A DNA stretch of 64,000 nt, taken from assembly GCA_012931725.1 (NCBI GenBank), contig CM022946.1:81894144-81958143 (forward strand), written 5' to 3'. Shown piece after piece: positions 10,760-22,425 of this stretch. Each line of letters starts with the position of its first letter. Position 1 is the stretch's first letter. The position numbers were made by a program, and so were the translations under genes. The notes under the pieces were generated by a model. The model had not been told where the DNA came from and ran no database searches. It worked only from the letters and a program-made list of their open reading frames with translations. This DNA is from Litsea cubeba. Its lineage: Eukaryota > Streptophyta > Magnoliopsida > Laurales > Lauraceae.

Positions 10760-13700
10760 CTACGGTGGAGATAGACTCTCACTTGGATGGCATTTTCTTA
10801 TGGTGACTTTGATGCCGTTCTTATGTCTGGGCTCGTGATGCACGTCGCAGCAGTGTCTTCGTAGAGCCTGCTCATCTCATCAACATTGGGCAAGTGTCAG
10901 TACAAATGCAGCCACTGAGAAAGGCTTGTATTTCATAGATCCAATTAATTACTTTGAAAGGTTTAAGGCCCACCGACAGGGGCCCACTTCAGCAAATAAA
11001 AAATGGTTGATTTTAGGAAAGAAAACAGAGTATAAAAGTTTAAATTACCTTCCTCCACTCGTCGCGCCTCATCTTCGGTGAGGAAACAGCGACTGTCTCA
11101 ATCTTCAAAGCCGCGACGTGCTCGCTCCTCGCACACTCCTTCCTCAGCTCTGTCTCGTTCTTCTCCCTCAAATAAGAGCTTCGGGTCCCACCCTTGCCCA
11201 AATCATGCACACGGTCAACCAAGTAGACCAGAGGCCGGTCGCACGGGTCCTTGGGCCAGGCTCTCGTGTTGAAGGTGAAGGGCCCCTCGTGGTAGCTCCT
11301 CCACGTGCGGAACGTGCGGAGGGGCGTGCTCAGGTCCTTGGGGGTGAGGATCCGTGTGTAGATCTGGGCCGTGTAGCCCCACGACACCGACACCGACCAC
11401 TTGCGGTGCCTGTCGTAGCAGAAGGTCTGCTGCAGGATTCGGCTAGGGTCCGATCGAGCCGCGCCGAGGATGGACTGCAGGGCGTCGTGCTGGGTGCGGC
11501 CTGGGATGATGGGGACCACCGAGTCAAGGTGGTGGAGAGAGACGAGGGGTGCGAGCGGGTGCGCCGCCAGGAGGCCGTAAATGTTCCCGCGCAGGTCCAC
11601 CTATCACATAAAAAAAATTTTAAAAAGCTTTCTTTTTATATGTGGGCTCCAAGCAATGGGGATATAAGAAAAAGAAACATAGAAAACAGAACATCACACA
11701 CAATATCAGTAGGTGGGCATACTTCTTAGCAGTAAGTTTTCGGTCTAGATAAAGTGGCACATCTAAAAATCACTCTTTAAAGGAGTAGGTAACATCATTG
11801 TACTATAGGAGATTGATTGCCTTTTTGTTCTTTCAATGAAGATGAAATCTCATCCACAAACTTTCCGTAGAAATTGGAACCAAGATTGGTGGACCGTACA
11901 TATCTGATTGCTCTGCGTTCGGATTGTACTGTGCCAAGCGATCTTCTTTGATAAAGTAATACTCATTAGTGTTACAGAAAGTTTCCAGGGCAGAGATTGA
12001 CTTGTAAGTCTTTCACACGAAAACTTCGTCCTTTACACGGAAGTGGATTCACGGATTTTCCATTTCATCAGACCAGACTAGGAAAATCCCACGTCTTAGT
12101 CGAAGTCACGGTCAAGGTCCACAGGTTTAAGGTTCCACGTCTGATGAGTCATATGCTTATTTTAGCTGAAATAATATTTATTAGATATTTAACCTAAACC
12201 ATACGGTTGCTTTTAACCATATAAAAAAGATAATGCTTAGACCCCTCACAAATTCTAGTGATATTATATGAGTTTGGGGGAAAAAACCTTAGCATGAAGT
12301 ACAGTTATGTCTTATACTGATCATCCCCAAGTGTCTCCCACGCACTTTCAATGAGTAGAATATATGAAACTCCAGGGCCTACTTATTAATAGTCGTACCC
12401 ATTCAAAATAAATAGCTTTCCTCCAATAATACATCCTCAAATAAATCTTACTTCAAGAAGAGACTAATGATTTATTTTACTTAGCCATTGATTCATGTCT
12501 GTTTTTTTCTGAAATTATTTAAAAAACTCATGCTTTTCTCGACTGCATTAATTGATTTTATAATAATCATATTTATTTATTTATATATTAGTGATCATGG
12601 TGAGTTGTGACAATGAAAATTGAAGTGATAAACAATCACCTGCCGTGTGCCTGGGACTATCATCTCAGTCAATTTCATACCCAAAAGTAGGTACCCTTTC
12701 CACAAAGTAAAACGTCGGTTCCAACTTCCAACGTAGAAATGTGCAAACAGACTACATACGTAACATACCCCCTCCGCCCCCGCATGTGGGGCCCGAAGCC
12801 CGTTTAGACGAAACAGGGATCTGTTTCCACCGTAAAATTACATTCATATTGCCACGTCAAAACACACCACGACCCGGATCGTCCGCACTTACACACTTAC
12901 ACCCGCTTAATACAGGAAACGCAGATGCCCCCTGCAGTACAAGCTGAGCAGAGAGCAGCCTGGTCCCATCACCATCCAAGCAGCACATCCAGTCACTCAC
13001 TTTCACAAATGTCGATGACGTGGACGATGGATACAACCCATTCGAAGGAATGCCCCATCTTATTGATGGGACCCATCACCCACTTACTAGTGAAAAAAAA
13101 AACACAGAGAGAGGAGGATAGGAATCTAACCTGATGAAATCCAGCCTCTGCAGTGAGTGGCACACCAAACTCGGTGAGGCACGCATGGACTCTCTGATCG
13201 CTACCGTAAAGCGACGCGTAACGGCCCAAGCAACCGTCCAAGACACGTGCCAGTTCCCTCGCCAGCCCGTAGCTGATGGCGAAACCTCCCCCGCCAAAAG
13301 CCATCCCGTACGAGTGCATCACGTCCTGCTCCACGCTCTCCGAAACGCCACCAACATAGTAAAACTCCTCGTGGTCGTATCGCCCCAAAACCGACACCAA
13401 GTTCTCCGTAACGAACACCGTGTCGTCGTCCCCCATCACGTACCACCGCACGCCTTCCATCCCAAGCCGCACGCTCTCCGCCACGATCCGCGCGATCCGA
13501 ACCGCGGATCGCGACCCTCGGAACCGCGACGAATCCGCCGAAACCCGGTACGGAGGCGATTTCTCCGGCCACGTGTCGTTTCCGGACGGCCTCTCGTCCA
13601 GCCATACGAACCCTCGTGTCTGGCTGGGTCTCCACCAGAGCTCGCTGTAGTGCGAGCGGTTCTTCCACGTGGCGGCAGATCCGCCGATCCCGAAGATGAT

Positions 13701-13964
13701 GTGGGAGATGTTCGTCGGCTCGACCGAGACGGTTCCCGTCCCGATCCGGACGTCGGGGTTCGTAACGGGGTTGGGGCATTTTAGGCTTTTAAGGTGGAAT
13801 TGGGAGGACAGGGTTGTGTAAAAGACGAGGAGGGAGGAGGCGAGGAGGAAAAACCCGAGCACGAGCTTAAACCACCGCCAGTAAAACTCGCTGAGTTTAT
13901 TATCCGTTTGGAAAGCGTAGGGTTTTAGAGAATCGCAGGGCTTGGGTTCTCTGCTCTGATACAT
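10760..13964 (-). CDS. DUF604 / fringe-like glycosyltransferase (GT31-related), three exons
   Basis: Coding exons on the minus strand are 13964-13131, 11600-11049 and 10867-10760 (834, 552 and 108 nt, all phase 0), giving 497 residues. Splice sites are CATCAG|GTTAGA…GTGATAG|GTGGAC and GGAAG|GTAATT…GAGCAG|GCTCTA. Residues about 33-51 form one hydrophobic segment after a short cytosolic tail, as in type II Golgi enzymes. WYVMGDDDTVF (DDD at 179-181) is the metal-binding motif of fringe/GT31 enzymes. GGGGFAISYGLA, GFHQ|VDLRGNIYGLLAAHP, LVSLHHLD, RILQQTFCYDR and the C-terminal RRHCCDV are hallmarks of plant DUF604 proteins, whose usual length is about 480-530. The small third exon carries the conserved CC motif, and without it the reading would run past a donor site. 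The family probably adds sugars in the Golgi; donor and acceptor are not known from sequence. Exon 1 is GC-rich compared with its surroundings. It appears intact. Confidence 0.92.
11601..13130 (-). other. Intron 1 of the glycosyltransferase gene
   Basis: 1530-bp AT-rich intron with GT-AG ends between the codons for GFHQ and VDLRGN. Apart from ordinary intergenic-type sequence I see no nested element in it. Intron 2 (10868-11048) is only 181 bp. Confidence 0.85.
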
Positions 13965-14357
13965 CTCTGTGGTTGCGAGGGAAGGGCAAATTGGGAAAAG
14001 AGAGAAGTCGAAGACTGTGGGTTTTGGTTAATATCGCTGGTGTTTTTGAAATCCCTTCCTGGCTTTAAATGCTGTTTGGTCCTTTGCGTACGATGATTTT
14101 ATGAAGGACGAGAGGGTATTTTAGTAAGAAACTGAAGTATTAGATCATTGGTTTCGTGTGACAGCGAAGCACGTAAAATGGACCTTGGAAGGGAATTCTC
14201 TATGGTTAATGGGTGTCATCTGGGTCTAACCAGGCTGCGCCAAAGCCACTCTAAGTCTAGCGCGTTTGGTTACTCTGGATTAATGTTCAGGTTTAGGGCT
14301 GAACACGAATCTCTAGTAAATATGATTAGCTCACTTTATATATATATATATATATAT
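13965..14357. promoter_or_regulatory. 5' leader and probable promoter region of the glycosyltransferase gene
   Basis: The minus-strand sequence upstream of the ATG at 13964 is pyrimidine- and A-rich. A weak TTTAAA TATA-like site (about 14065-14072) lies roughly 100 bp upstream of the ATG. No stronger promoter element is visible. A TA microsatellite begins near 14338. Confidence 0.3.
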
Positions 14358-14540
14358 GGGAAGTATTCAAGTGCATTCATCCCTCACCATTTTTGGTGAG
14401 GGACACCCCTTTGGAAAGTGCCAAGTACAAAAAGGAGAGTGTCAAGTACATAGGACTCCCCTTTTTGTACTTGACACTTTCCAAAAGGGGGTGTCCCTCA
14501 CCAAAAATGGTGAGGGATGGATGCACTTGAATATTTTTCT
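14358..14540. mobile_element. Hairpin MITE inserted in a TA microsatellite
   Basis: About 183 bp forming a near-perfect palindrome. The left arm (from about 14363) and right arm (to about 14536) share TATTCAAGTGCAT, the CCCTCACCA…TGGTGAGGG block and GGAAAGTG(T/C)CAAGTACAAAAAGG in inverted order with few mismatches. Each arm itself contains a 9-bp inverted repeat around TTTT. The element is flanked on both sides by (TA)n, which fits insertion at TA. There is no coding capacity. This is a foldback, Stowaway-like element by structure; the superfamily is inference. Confidence 0.75.
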
Positions 14541-14567
14541 ATATATATATATATATATATATATATG
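14541..14567. repeat. (TA)n microsatellite flanking the MITE
   Basis: Continuous TA run; its counterpart lies at about 14338-14357, on the other side of the hairpin element. Confidence 0.85.
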
Positions 14568-14986
14568 GAGAAATACTCACCCATTTAAATCTAGGGTTAT
14601 TTAATTTAGGCCCATGCCAGCACGCGGGCCTAGGAAGGCAACCCAAATCCAGACAACTACAAACTAGTAGAGGTTGGACCCGCGTTCGGAAACGAGCCCA
14701 CACATGTAAAAAGAAAGTCAACACATGTGGAATGGATCCCGCATACAAAATGAAACAGCATATGACTTCATATTAAGTTTTTGCCACTATAAATACAATC
14801 AAAAGCGTCTTTCATCATTGGGTTAAAATACTGCATCAAATAAAAACTGAGTTAATCATGTGATTTGCACTGTTACAATCGACAGGGAATCCATTTCCGA
14901 TGAGCACAATACTTCAATGATATTGCCATTCATGGGGAAATGAATTTATCCAACAGTCTGGATTTGAGGAACATCCGGTTTTTCTC
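14568..14986. other. Intergenic DNA, nothing recognised
   Basis: No gene, terminus or repeat can be supported here. Confidence 0.5.
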
Positions 14987-14989
14987 TAA

Positions 14990-16241
14990 GGGGACGTTTG
15001 GCAACGGTCTGAGGGTCGTAATCCTCGCCCAAAATCCATGATCTGGCGGATTTTGAGTGTTTGGTTCAGCATGGATTTGTGTTAGATGGACCGCAGACTT
15101 CCACTATAGTGAATATTTGAAAGGTCAGACAACCCCCCCTCGGATCGGTGGATTCAGCGTATGCAAGGATTTGCGGAGCTACAATGCATCTGGTCGGTAA
15201 TATAGGGCAGACCAGTTTTTTCACTTTTTTGGTTTTTGTGGGCCACACAATGAAGATCTGAACCGATGATTGTGTTAAGAAGGTTTATAACGGCTATGTC
15301 CCAAAATTTCAGCCGTTGATTCATCCTAAATCTTGAGATATTTACAAAACTGTATGGACAGTGACAAAATCGTATGGACAGTGATGATAAGGTAAGTGTG
15401 CGGTAATGTGGGCCTAATATGTTTTTACTTTGGGAATGTATCTTTTAGATTCCCTAATCAAGATCCAACCCGTTAGTCACCTTTAAGAACTCCAAAACGG
15501 TCGCCTCACCAAATTTCAGCCGTTGATTTATCTTATATCTCAAGATATGTGCCAAAACGTCTTACTGTTCAAACTATTATTGAAAACAGTCTGTTTCTTC
15601 TCATTTTGGGTTTATGTGGGGTCCACGATCAAGATCCAAACCGGTCATTAGTTTTGGAAGGTCAAACACGGCACGGTGACCAAATTTCAACCTTTAATTC
15701 CTCTTATATCTCGAGATATGTGCCAAATACATCTGAGATTTACACTAATTTTGAAGACTGTAATAAGAACAGTCTGTCTTTTTTTTTATTTTTGGGTTTA
15801 TGTGGGGTCCATGATCAAGATCCAAACCGATCATTAGTTCTAGAAGGTCGAAACCGGTAAGGTGACCAAATTTCATCCGTTGATTTCTCTTATATCTCGA
15901 GATATGTGCCAAAACATCTTACTGTTTATACTAATTTTAAAAATGGTAATAAAAACTGTCCCTTTTTCTAAATCTTCTGGTTCATGTGGGGGTCCAAAAT
16001 CATGATCGAAACCAGTCATTAGTTCGGGACGGTCAAACACGGTAAGGTGACCAAATCTCAACCGTTGATCCTTACTGTATCTTGAGATATTTGTAAAAAC
16101 ATCAATTGGATCATAGATTCTACAAATTGTAGGAATCCTCCATCCATCCAAACATAGAACTTTCTTTGGGAATCCTATTTAAAGATTGTGGCTTTCTTTA
16201 GAGATGGAGAAGAATCTTCTGATCGTTTACCAAACGTACCC
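14990..16241. mobile_element. PIF/Harbinger-type non-autonomous element (large Tourist-like)
   Basis: The left end GGGGACGTTTGGCAA and the reverse complement of the right end GGGTACGTTTGGTAAA form terminal inverted repeats. TAA occurs on both sides (14987-14989 and 16242-16244), the 3-bp duplication typical of Harbinger elements. The 1252-bp interior is non-coding and built largely of a roughly 180-bp tandem unit (see 15510-16100). Confidence 0.8.
15510..16100. repeat. 171-186-bp tandem repeat inside the Harbinger-type element
   Basis: The block CC(A)AATTTCA.CCGTTGAT … TATATCTCGAGATATGTGCC recurs with GATATGTGCC (or close variants) at 15544, 15715, 15901 and 16084. Units also share GGGTTTATGTGGGGTCCA and GATCAAGATCCAAACC. 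TATCTCGAGATA is a perfect palindrome in each unit. Confidence 0.85.
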
Positions 16242-16244
16242 TAA

Positions 16245-19200
16245 AGATTGCTCCGAGATGCACCTTAATAAGTGTAATGATTTCATAAATCTTTTTTTTG
16301 GTAAAAAAAGCTTGGATTTAATTGTAATTCCAAAACAGTCTCTTTGTCTTGTATTGAGGAGTGGACGATACATGAAGAGGGAAAGAATATTCTTCAAAAG
16401 AGGCAACTTTCATGGGCCGAAGCACCACAAAAGAACACAAGGATAAAGATAGTTCGGCAAACATCCATGGTGGGGAGGAATCACATTGCTCTAGATGATT
16501 TCTTTGTTCCAAGGGAATCAAGTCATCCTCTCTCAAGATTATTCCAAGTTTGGCAAAAGGAGAGGAGTCCGATGAAGGATTAAAGATTTTGAAAGTTTAT
16601 CATAATCCATAAGAGGATTATGTGAGCATTTTAAAGGATTTGAACGGTTTGGATCATGCAAAGGAAGCCCACATAAATTTTTAAAAAATATTTTAAAGAA
16701 TGTACCTTTTTTTTTTGCAAATATCTCAACATCTAGGAAGGATCAACGGCTGAAAGTTAATCTCATAGCTGTGTTTGATCTCTCAACAGTTCGGTTTCTG
16801 CCCATTCGGATTTCATATATGGTTACATGATCCATCCAATCTTTTGATAGAAATCTACCCCTCCTTAGTTGGGCCTCCTCCAATTTAGGGTTTTAATTCA
16901 ATTATAACTAGAAAAACATGCCCTCGAAGATCATCAATGTGGTGCACAGGATCCAATCCCCATTGATATGGAAGTGGAGCAAAATAAATACATAAAAATG
17001 ATGGAAGTGAAAGAGAAGATTTGCCTGAAATCTTTCCATCATGATATGGAAAAATCATTTATGTAGTGACCTTTATGCAAAGGGATTTAACAACAACAAC
17101 AACCTCTCCACCTCTCATTATATATACTCTTTCATATATTATAGAGGATTTTACAGGAAAATTCCCCTAAGACTCTTTACAAGCCAAAAACGCCCTCAAT
17201 ATCTTATAAAGACTATAGTGGTCTTAGGGCTCTGTTTGGTTTTTTTTTTTTTTCTTTTCTTTTCTGAGTGGGAATATCCCTCCTCCTTTTACTTTAAAAA
17301 GTCCTAAAACCCTTTTTTCCTTTTTCGTTCTTCTCCCATCTTCTTCTCTCATCCACAACGTTGATTAGTGCTGTGAGCGGGGATATCCGCGCCCACTAAA
17401 GTATTATGGGTGATGTTTTTCAGAATTATATTAGTTGAGTCGGGGATATTCCCGCCCAAATTAGTGCTGTGAACATGGTTGCAGAGAGATACGTTCAGAT
17501 CCCAAAAAAGGTAAATGAGAAAAGGGAGTTGACATTCTTTATGTTGTAATGAACAATGAACGGGGAAATCCCCACTCATTTACTTAGAATGAATTGGGAT
17601 ATCCCCACTCATCGCCAAAAAAAAAAAAAAAACTAGCGGGAGGACCAAATTAGTCTATATAAGGCATTGAGGGATTTTTTATTTTTTGCATTTGACAAGT
17701 CTAAGGGGATTTTTCTAGTTAAATTCTCTATATGAATAGTGATAATGTGTTTTTAAGGAAAGGGATTTACTATGAGATTAAGATCAATATTAGATTTAAA
17801 ACTCCCTTATATTAACTTGGAAATAGAGAATCTCTCCTATTTACATTAGACTCTTGAAAAAAAAAATCTCTTTAAATCTGTCAAAATAATTCAGTGTGTC
17901 AAAATCAATTGCAGAATTGGAAGCCAATTTCGCATAGCTCTAGTTTTGAAATCGGATCCTATCCCTTTATTAATTAATGCATTTCCCCAATCATATCCCT
18001 TTCATATATACATATATATATTAATTGATGTATTTATTTCCATATATTGTTGAGGAGTAAAGATAAAGTACATGCTAATTCCCCAACATACTCTATGCTG
18101 AGTAGTGTTGGCACCTTTCTATCATACATATGCCCAATGAAAAATCCCTTGGTCTTCAGGTTAAAAACACCACTCTTGACTAGTATTTTAACATAAAGAA
18201 AAAAAATTGCAAAATCAAGAAAAAGTTAAATAAATAAATAAGAAACTCTTTTTTTCTGATAAAATTCAGTTTATGGCACTTTTGTAGTGAAAAAAAAAGA
18301 GGCCGAGAGAATAAAAGGATCAATTGGTGACATCACAAAACCACAGAATAAAAGGATCAATTGGTGACATCACAAAACCACACCGTAACTTTATTCTTTA
18401 CTCTACATTTGTCATTCACTAGGATACAATTTTTGGAGAATTTACAAATTCTCCGGACATGAATTTTTGGACTCTTTTTCTTGGAATTTTGTTAGAGAAA
18501 GAGGCCCATAGGGTTTGTTTGTTTGGTTGAAAAATGAAGATCAAATGCAAATACCCAAAATATGTGTGTAAATAACTTTTCCTTTTATGGAACTAGAAAA
18601 CAGTAGACGATGGGATATGAATATCCAGCCATCATATTAATAATTCAGATTCTACTAAAATAAAGTTTCCATCTGCATAGTCACCTTATTATATCTTTCA
18701 CCCCTCGCGTCTTTAATAATCATAAATATGGAACCTTATTTAAATATGAATTCCTATTTATTTAATCCCTACATATTCTATGTAAATAAATCGGACCTTA
18801 GTAGCACTAAATGGGCATAGATCAATGTATTTAAGACATATATGTAGTTATTTATCTAGTTAGCTAGGTTTTTGCTAGATTGGATAAAAGATGACAGTTT
18901 AATCAGGTTGATAATCGGTGTAAGCTTTTCTTTCATCTAAAAATATGCATTTTGAAATATTGTTCCATGAGGATAGATTGGAATGGTGAAGCATAATTTA
19001 TTTAGCTAACTTGAACATAATTGGAACAAGGCTTTGCAGATGATGATGAGTGAAATTTGAGTCCCGGCTTTAGGAGTGGTACTTCCAACATCACTGGGGA
19101 GTATAGAGAGACTGAGTTGCCTTGCCTCCAAGTAAACTCATAATTAGTGATTCTTAGACATAAAAGGACTACTGGTAAATGGAGAAAAACACAAGGATTT

Positions 19201-19348
19201 TCCAGTTGATCAGATACGATAAGAAAATTTAGAAAAATAAAACAAAATGCCCGAGGGATTTCGCATGGATTCTTACGGGGAGATGTAAAGGCCAGAGTTT
19301 TTGGTTTTTCGAGAGGAAGAAGAGTTGTCGGTTTTGAGGTTAGGATTG
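16245..19348. other. Intergenic DNA
   Basis: No supported gene. Contains a cluster of GGGATATCCCC-like short repeats (about 17265-17620) and the 37-bp direct duplication at 18309-18382. Otherwise unremarkable AT-rich sequence. Confidence 0.5.
18309..18382. repeat. 37-bp perfect tandem duplication
   Basis: Two identical adjacent copies beginning GAATAAAAGGATCAATTGG, at 18309-18345 and 18346-18382. Confidence 0.9.
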
Positions 19349-19356
19349 TTTGATGG

Positions 19357-20367
19357 CAAGGGGGGAACCAGGATTTCATCTTCGGGGGGGCCAAAACTTG
19401 AATAATTTTTATTTCATGAATTATTATAACTATCATATCTTTAAGTTTTCTTTAGACATAGTTGTAAGTTCAAGCATATAAAATATATTACGATTCAAGA
19501 CTAAATTTTACATGAAAATTAAAACCATTTACACTGTTGTTATGGTGAATGAATAAAAGACCAACCATTTATACTTGTTGCATCTTATATTGATATTTCT
19601 CAATTTATATGACAAGCCCAAACCCAAACTCACATTGAAGACATTTCTCAGCAAAAAAACCTAAATCTCATGGAAAAAAAAAAAGCAATCTTTCTAAGAC
19701 AATGGCACGTCAATTTCTACTAATTTCAATGGTTGATCTGATAAAAAAAAAGTTAAGAGTCGAAGAGTCAAGAGTCGAAGACGAAAGATATAACAAAGTA
19801 AAAACCACATAAAAAAAAAAAACTCCAAACTCAACTGCATTCGAACATAAAAGAGCTGATGTCTGATGAGATGATAAAAAGATCGACCGTATCAAATATA
19901 GATTTTAGAGGATTTTACGGGAAAATCTCAAATTTAACAATTGCTCGGGAAGGGACTCCGTAGATTGTGCAGCACAAATTCGGTTTTCCCATTAATTTTT
20001 TTTTTTATATTTTTTTGTACTTTTTTTATATATTTGGGTTGGGAGGGGCCCATTTGGTGATGTTAAAAGGATTTTTTAAAGCCTCCCCCCCTTGTGTAGT
20101 TCCGCCCCTGGATGTCTGATAAGATGATAAAAAAATCGACCGTACCAAATATAGATTTTAGAGGATTTTACGGGAAAAATCTCAAATTTAGCGATTATTC
20201 GGGAAGGGACTCCGTAGATTGTGTAGCACAAATTCGGTTTTCCCATTAATTTTTTTATATAATTTTATGTACTTTTTTATATATTTAGGTTGGAAGGGGC
20301 CCATTTAGTGATGTTAAAAGGATTTTTCAAAACCCGCCCCCCGGGCCCTAGTGTAGTTCCGCCCCTG
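19357..20367. mobile_element. hAT-type non-autonomous element with duplicated 3' end
   Basis: The left end CAAGGGGGGAACCAGG and the reverse complement of the right end CAGGGGCGGAACTACAC form an imperfect inverted repeat of the CAGGGGCGGA type. The 8-bp flanks TTTGATGG (19349-19356) and TTAGATGG (20368-20375) match at 7 of 8 positions, as expected for an old hAT target duplication. The last 250 bp occur twice in tandem. No transposase frame is present. Confidence 0.7.
19858..20367. repeat. Tandem duplication of the hAT-type 3' end
   Basis: Copies at 19858-20110 and 20111-20367 both start GATGTCTGAT(G/A)AGATGAT and both end in the terminal TTCCGCCCCTG. The element therefore contains an internal copy of its own terminus. 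Confidence 0.85.
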
Positions 20368-22276
20368 TTAGATGGTACTTCTGACTAATACTAGGCCCAT
20401 GTCCAAGACCAAATTTTCCAACCCGGTGAGCTTGTTAAAAAGTGGAAGCTAGCACAGAAATGCTCGAATCTGTATCAGCGGAAAACGACAAATAATTTCA
20501 TCGCGGTTTCCGCCGGGTCTCTTCAGTGAAGACTCGAACGTACACGTGATTTACAAGCGAAACGGGCCATCCTACCACAGATCCAACGGATGATATTCGG
20601 CTGCCTATTCTTTGTTTCAACTTTTGACCTTGACTGTTACACTTGTCTTCTCATAATCGTCAATAATTTGGAGATTTTGATAGTTAGATCGGGTGTTGAC
20701 TTTATTAATGCAAGGCGTGAAAAATGAGTCCTCGTGATAGAAGATGAGGATTGTAGAAATCCTTATTTTTGTGTAATAGTATTTTTTTTTTTTTTATGTT
20801 TGGTGTTACCGTTTTTCTTAATATATATATATATATATAAATTGACCTAAGCTTATTATAATTTTACGAAAAAACTTTATCCTTGGAAGCCTAAAAAGAG
20901 ATTTCCACGTAAGAGGAAAAAGTCTACGGAACTTGGTTTATATGGACGTTGGTCTTTTTTTTTTTTTTTTTTTTTAATCTTAGCCATTGAATTAGATATC
21001 TATTGAATGATTTATAGAACATTGTTGGGTCAATGACCACGCTAATTCTATCCATTGACCTTAAAATGGAAATAGCAAATAGCTCCCACCAAATATAGAA
21101 GTCTGACTTTTTTATCTATTTGACTTAAAACTAATTAAAAGAGATGATCGACTGTTTCAACATTTTGACAACGTTATGTGAATGTCGACACTTTTATCTC
21201 TTCCTCAAAAAGTAACCAAAAATTAGATTTGTCCAAAGCTATATCAGACGCTTAAGTGGCAAGTCCAATTTTATTATTGATTTGACTTGAAACAATTTCA
21301 ATAGATTTTTTTGGTACTTTGGACTATTTCAGCATAGGGCATGTGGGTGTCTAATTTAATCTAATTTTAAGACTGATTGCCTCTTTTTAGAAACTCAGCC
21401 AAAAGCCAACTTTTACAATAGAACGAAGAAATTAAATAATTTTCTATATTGTTTAAGTTTACTCATATACGCCAATTTTACTCATATAATTTTTGTAGTA
21501 TATAATAAGTTTGTTGTAATTGAATTTGACATACCAACCAATCCATTTGTAAATGGGCCTAGTTGAAAGAACTTTATTTCAAACAAGTCTATTTGAATAG
21601 GCCCTATTTCAATTAGATAAAAACCGACAAACAAGCACTTAATTTTTTTTTTCGTTTTTGGCAGGTGTGCCCATTTTATATGAAAAGTTTGCCTAAACAA
21701 CTTTATATATTTATATATATATATATATATCAATTTCATTCATGTAAGTTTTACAATATGATTTGTTGTTAGGTTAAATCAAACATATCAAGCAGTTTAT
21801 TAGTAGAAGGACCTAATTGTAGCAACACTATATAAATAGATCTATTTGGACCGACTTTATCTCAAATATACAATAGTTTTGAAATGTGTCCTATTATGAT
21901 AAATTTGCCCATTTAACTTTTATAATATGACATGTACTACTTATACAGTAACATATCTTTTAACTTTTATGATATGACAGTTTTTCTAATTGAACTATAC
22001 ATGTCAAATAGCCTAATTATAAAAAGTTTTAATTAAAACGGTTCTATTTAAAAAAAAAATCTAATTGAACCCGCTCTATTATAAAGTAATCTAACTTGCC
22101 AAACAGGTCTGGATATATATAGACATAATTCACACTGTTCAAGGAAAGGCTAGCAACTTGGACTTGACTGAGCTGCAAAATGTAGCAGTTTTGGTTTAAC
22201 CCAAACGGGCCAACCTCGAACTCTTTGGGACACTACTCTCTAAAATAATCTTTCAACCTTTTTGTGTAATAATTAT

Positions 22277-22425
22277 GAGGGGCGGCTCAGTTGACTTAAG
22301 ACAATAGTTTGTTCTCGAAGGTTGAGGGTTCAAAACTGCGTTACAAGCCACAAGGGATTTACTCGGCTCCCTCTGGGCCCGTAGGGATTAATCCGGCCCA
22401 TCTGTTATGAAAAACAAAAAAAAAA
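22277..22425 (+). mobile_element. Probable tRNA-derived SINE
   Basis: GGCGGCTCAGTTGAC resembles a pol III box A and GAGGGTTCAAAACTG, about 40 bp later, resembles box B (GGTTCRANNC). The element continues through ATTTACTCGGCTCCCTC and GGGATTAATCCGGCCC and ends in an A-rich tail. Clear flanking duplications are not visible, so the ends are approximate. Confidence 0.5.

Noticed and set aside
11118..11729. 203-codon plus-strand frame opposite exon 2 of the glycosyltransferase gene
   Set aside because: Crosses the splice site of the real gene and has shadow composition.
13134..13784. Plus-strand frames opposite exon 1 of the glycosyltransferase gene
   Set aside because: Arg/Pro-rich shadow of a GC-rich exon on the other strand.
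16186..16583. Overlapping short frames after the Harbinger-type element
   Set aside because: No recognisable family and no consistent exon structure; both strands are equally open.
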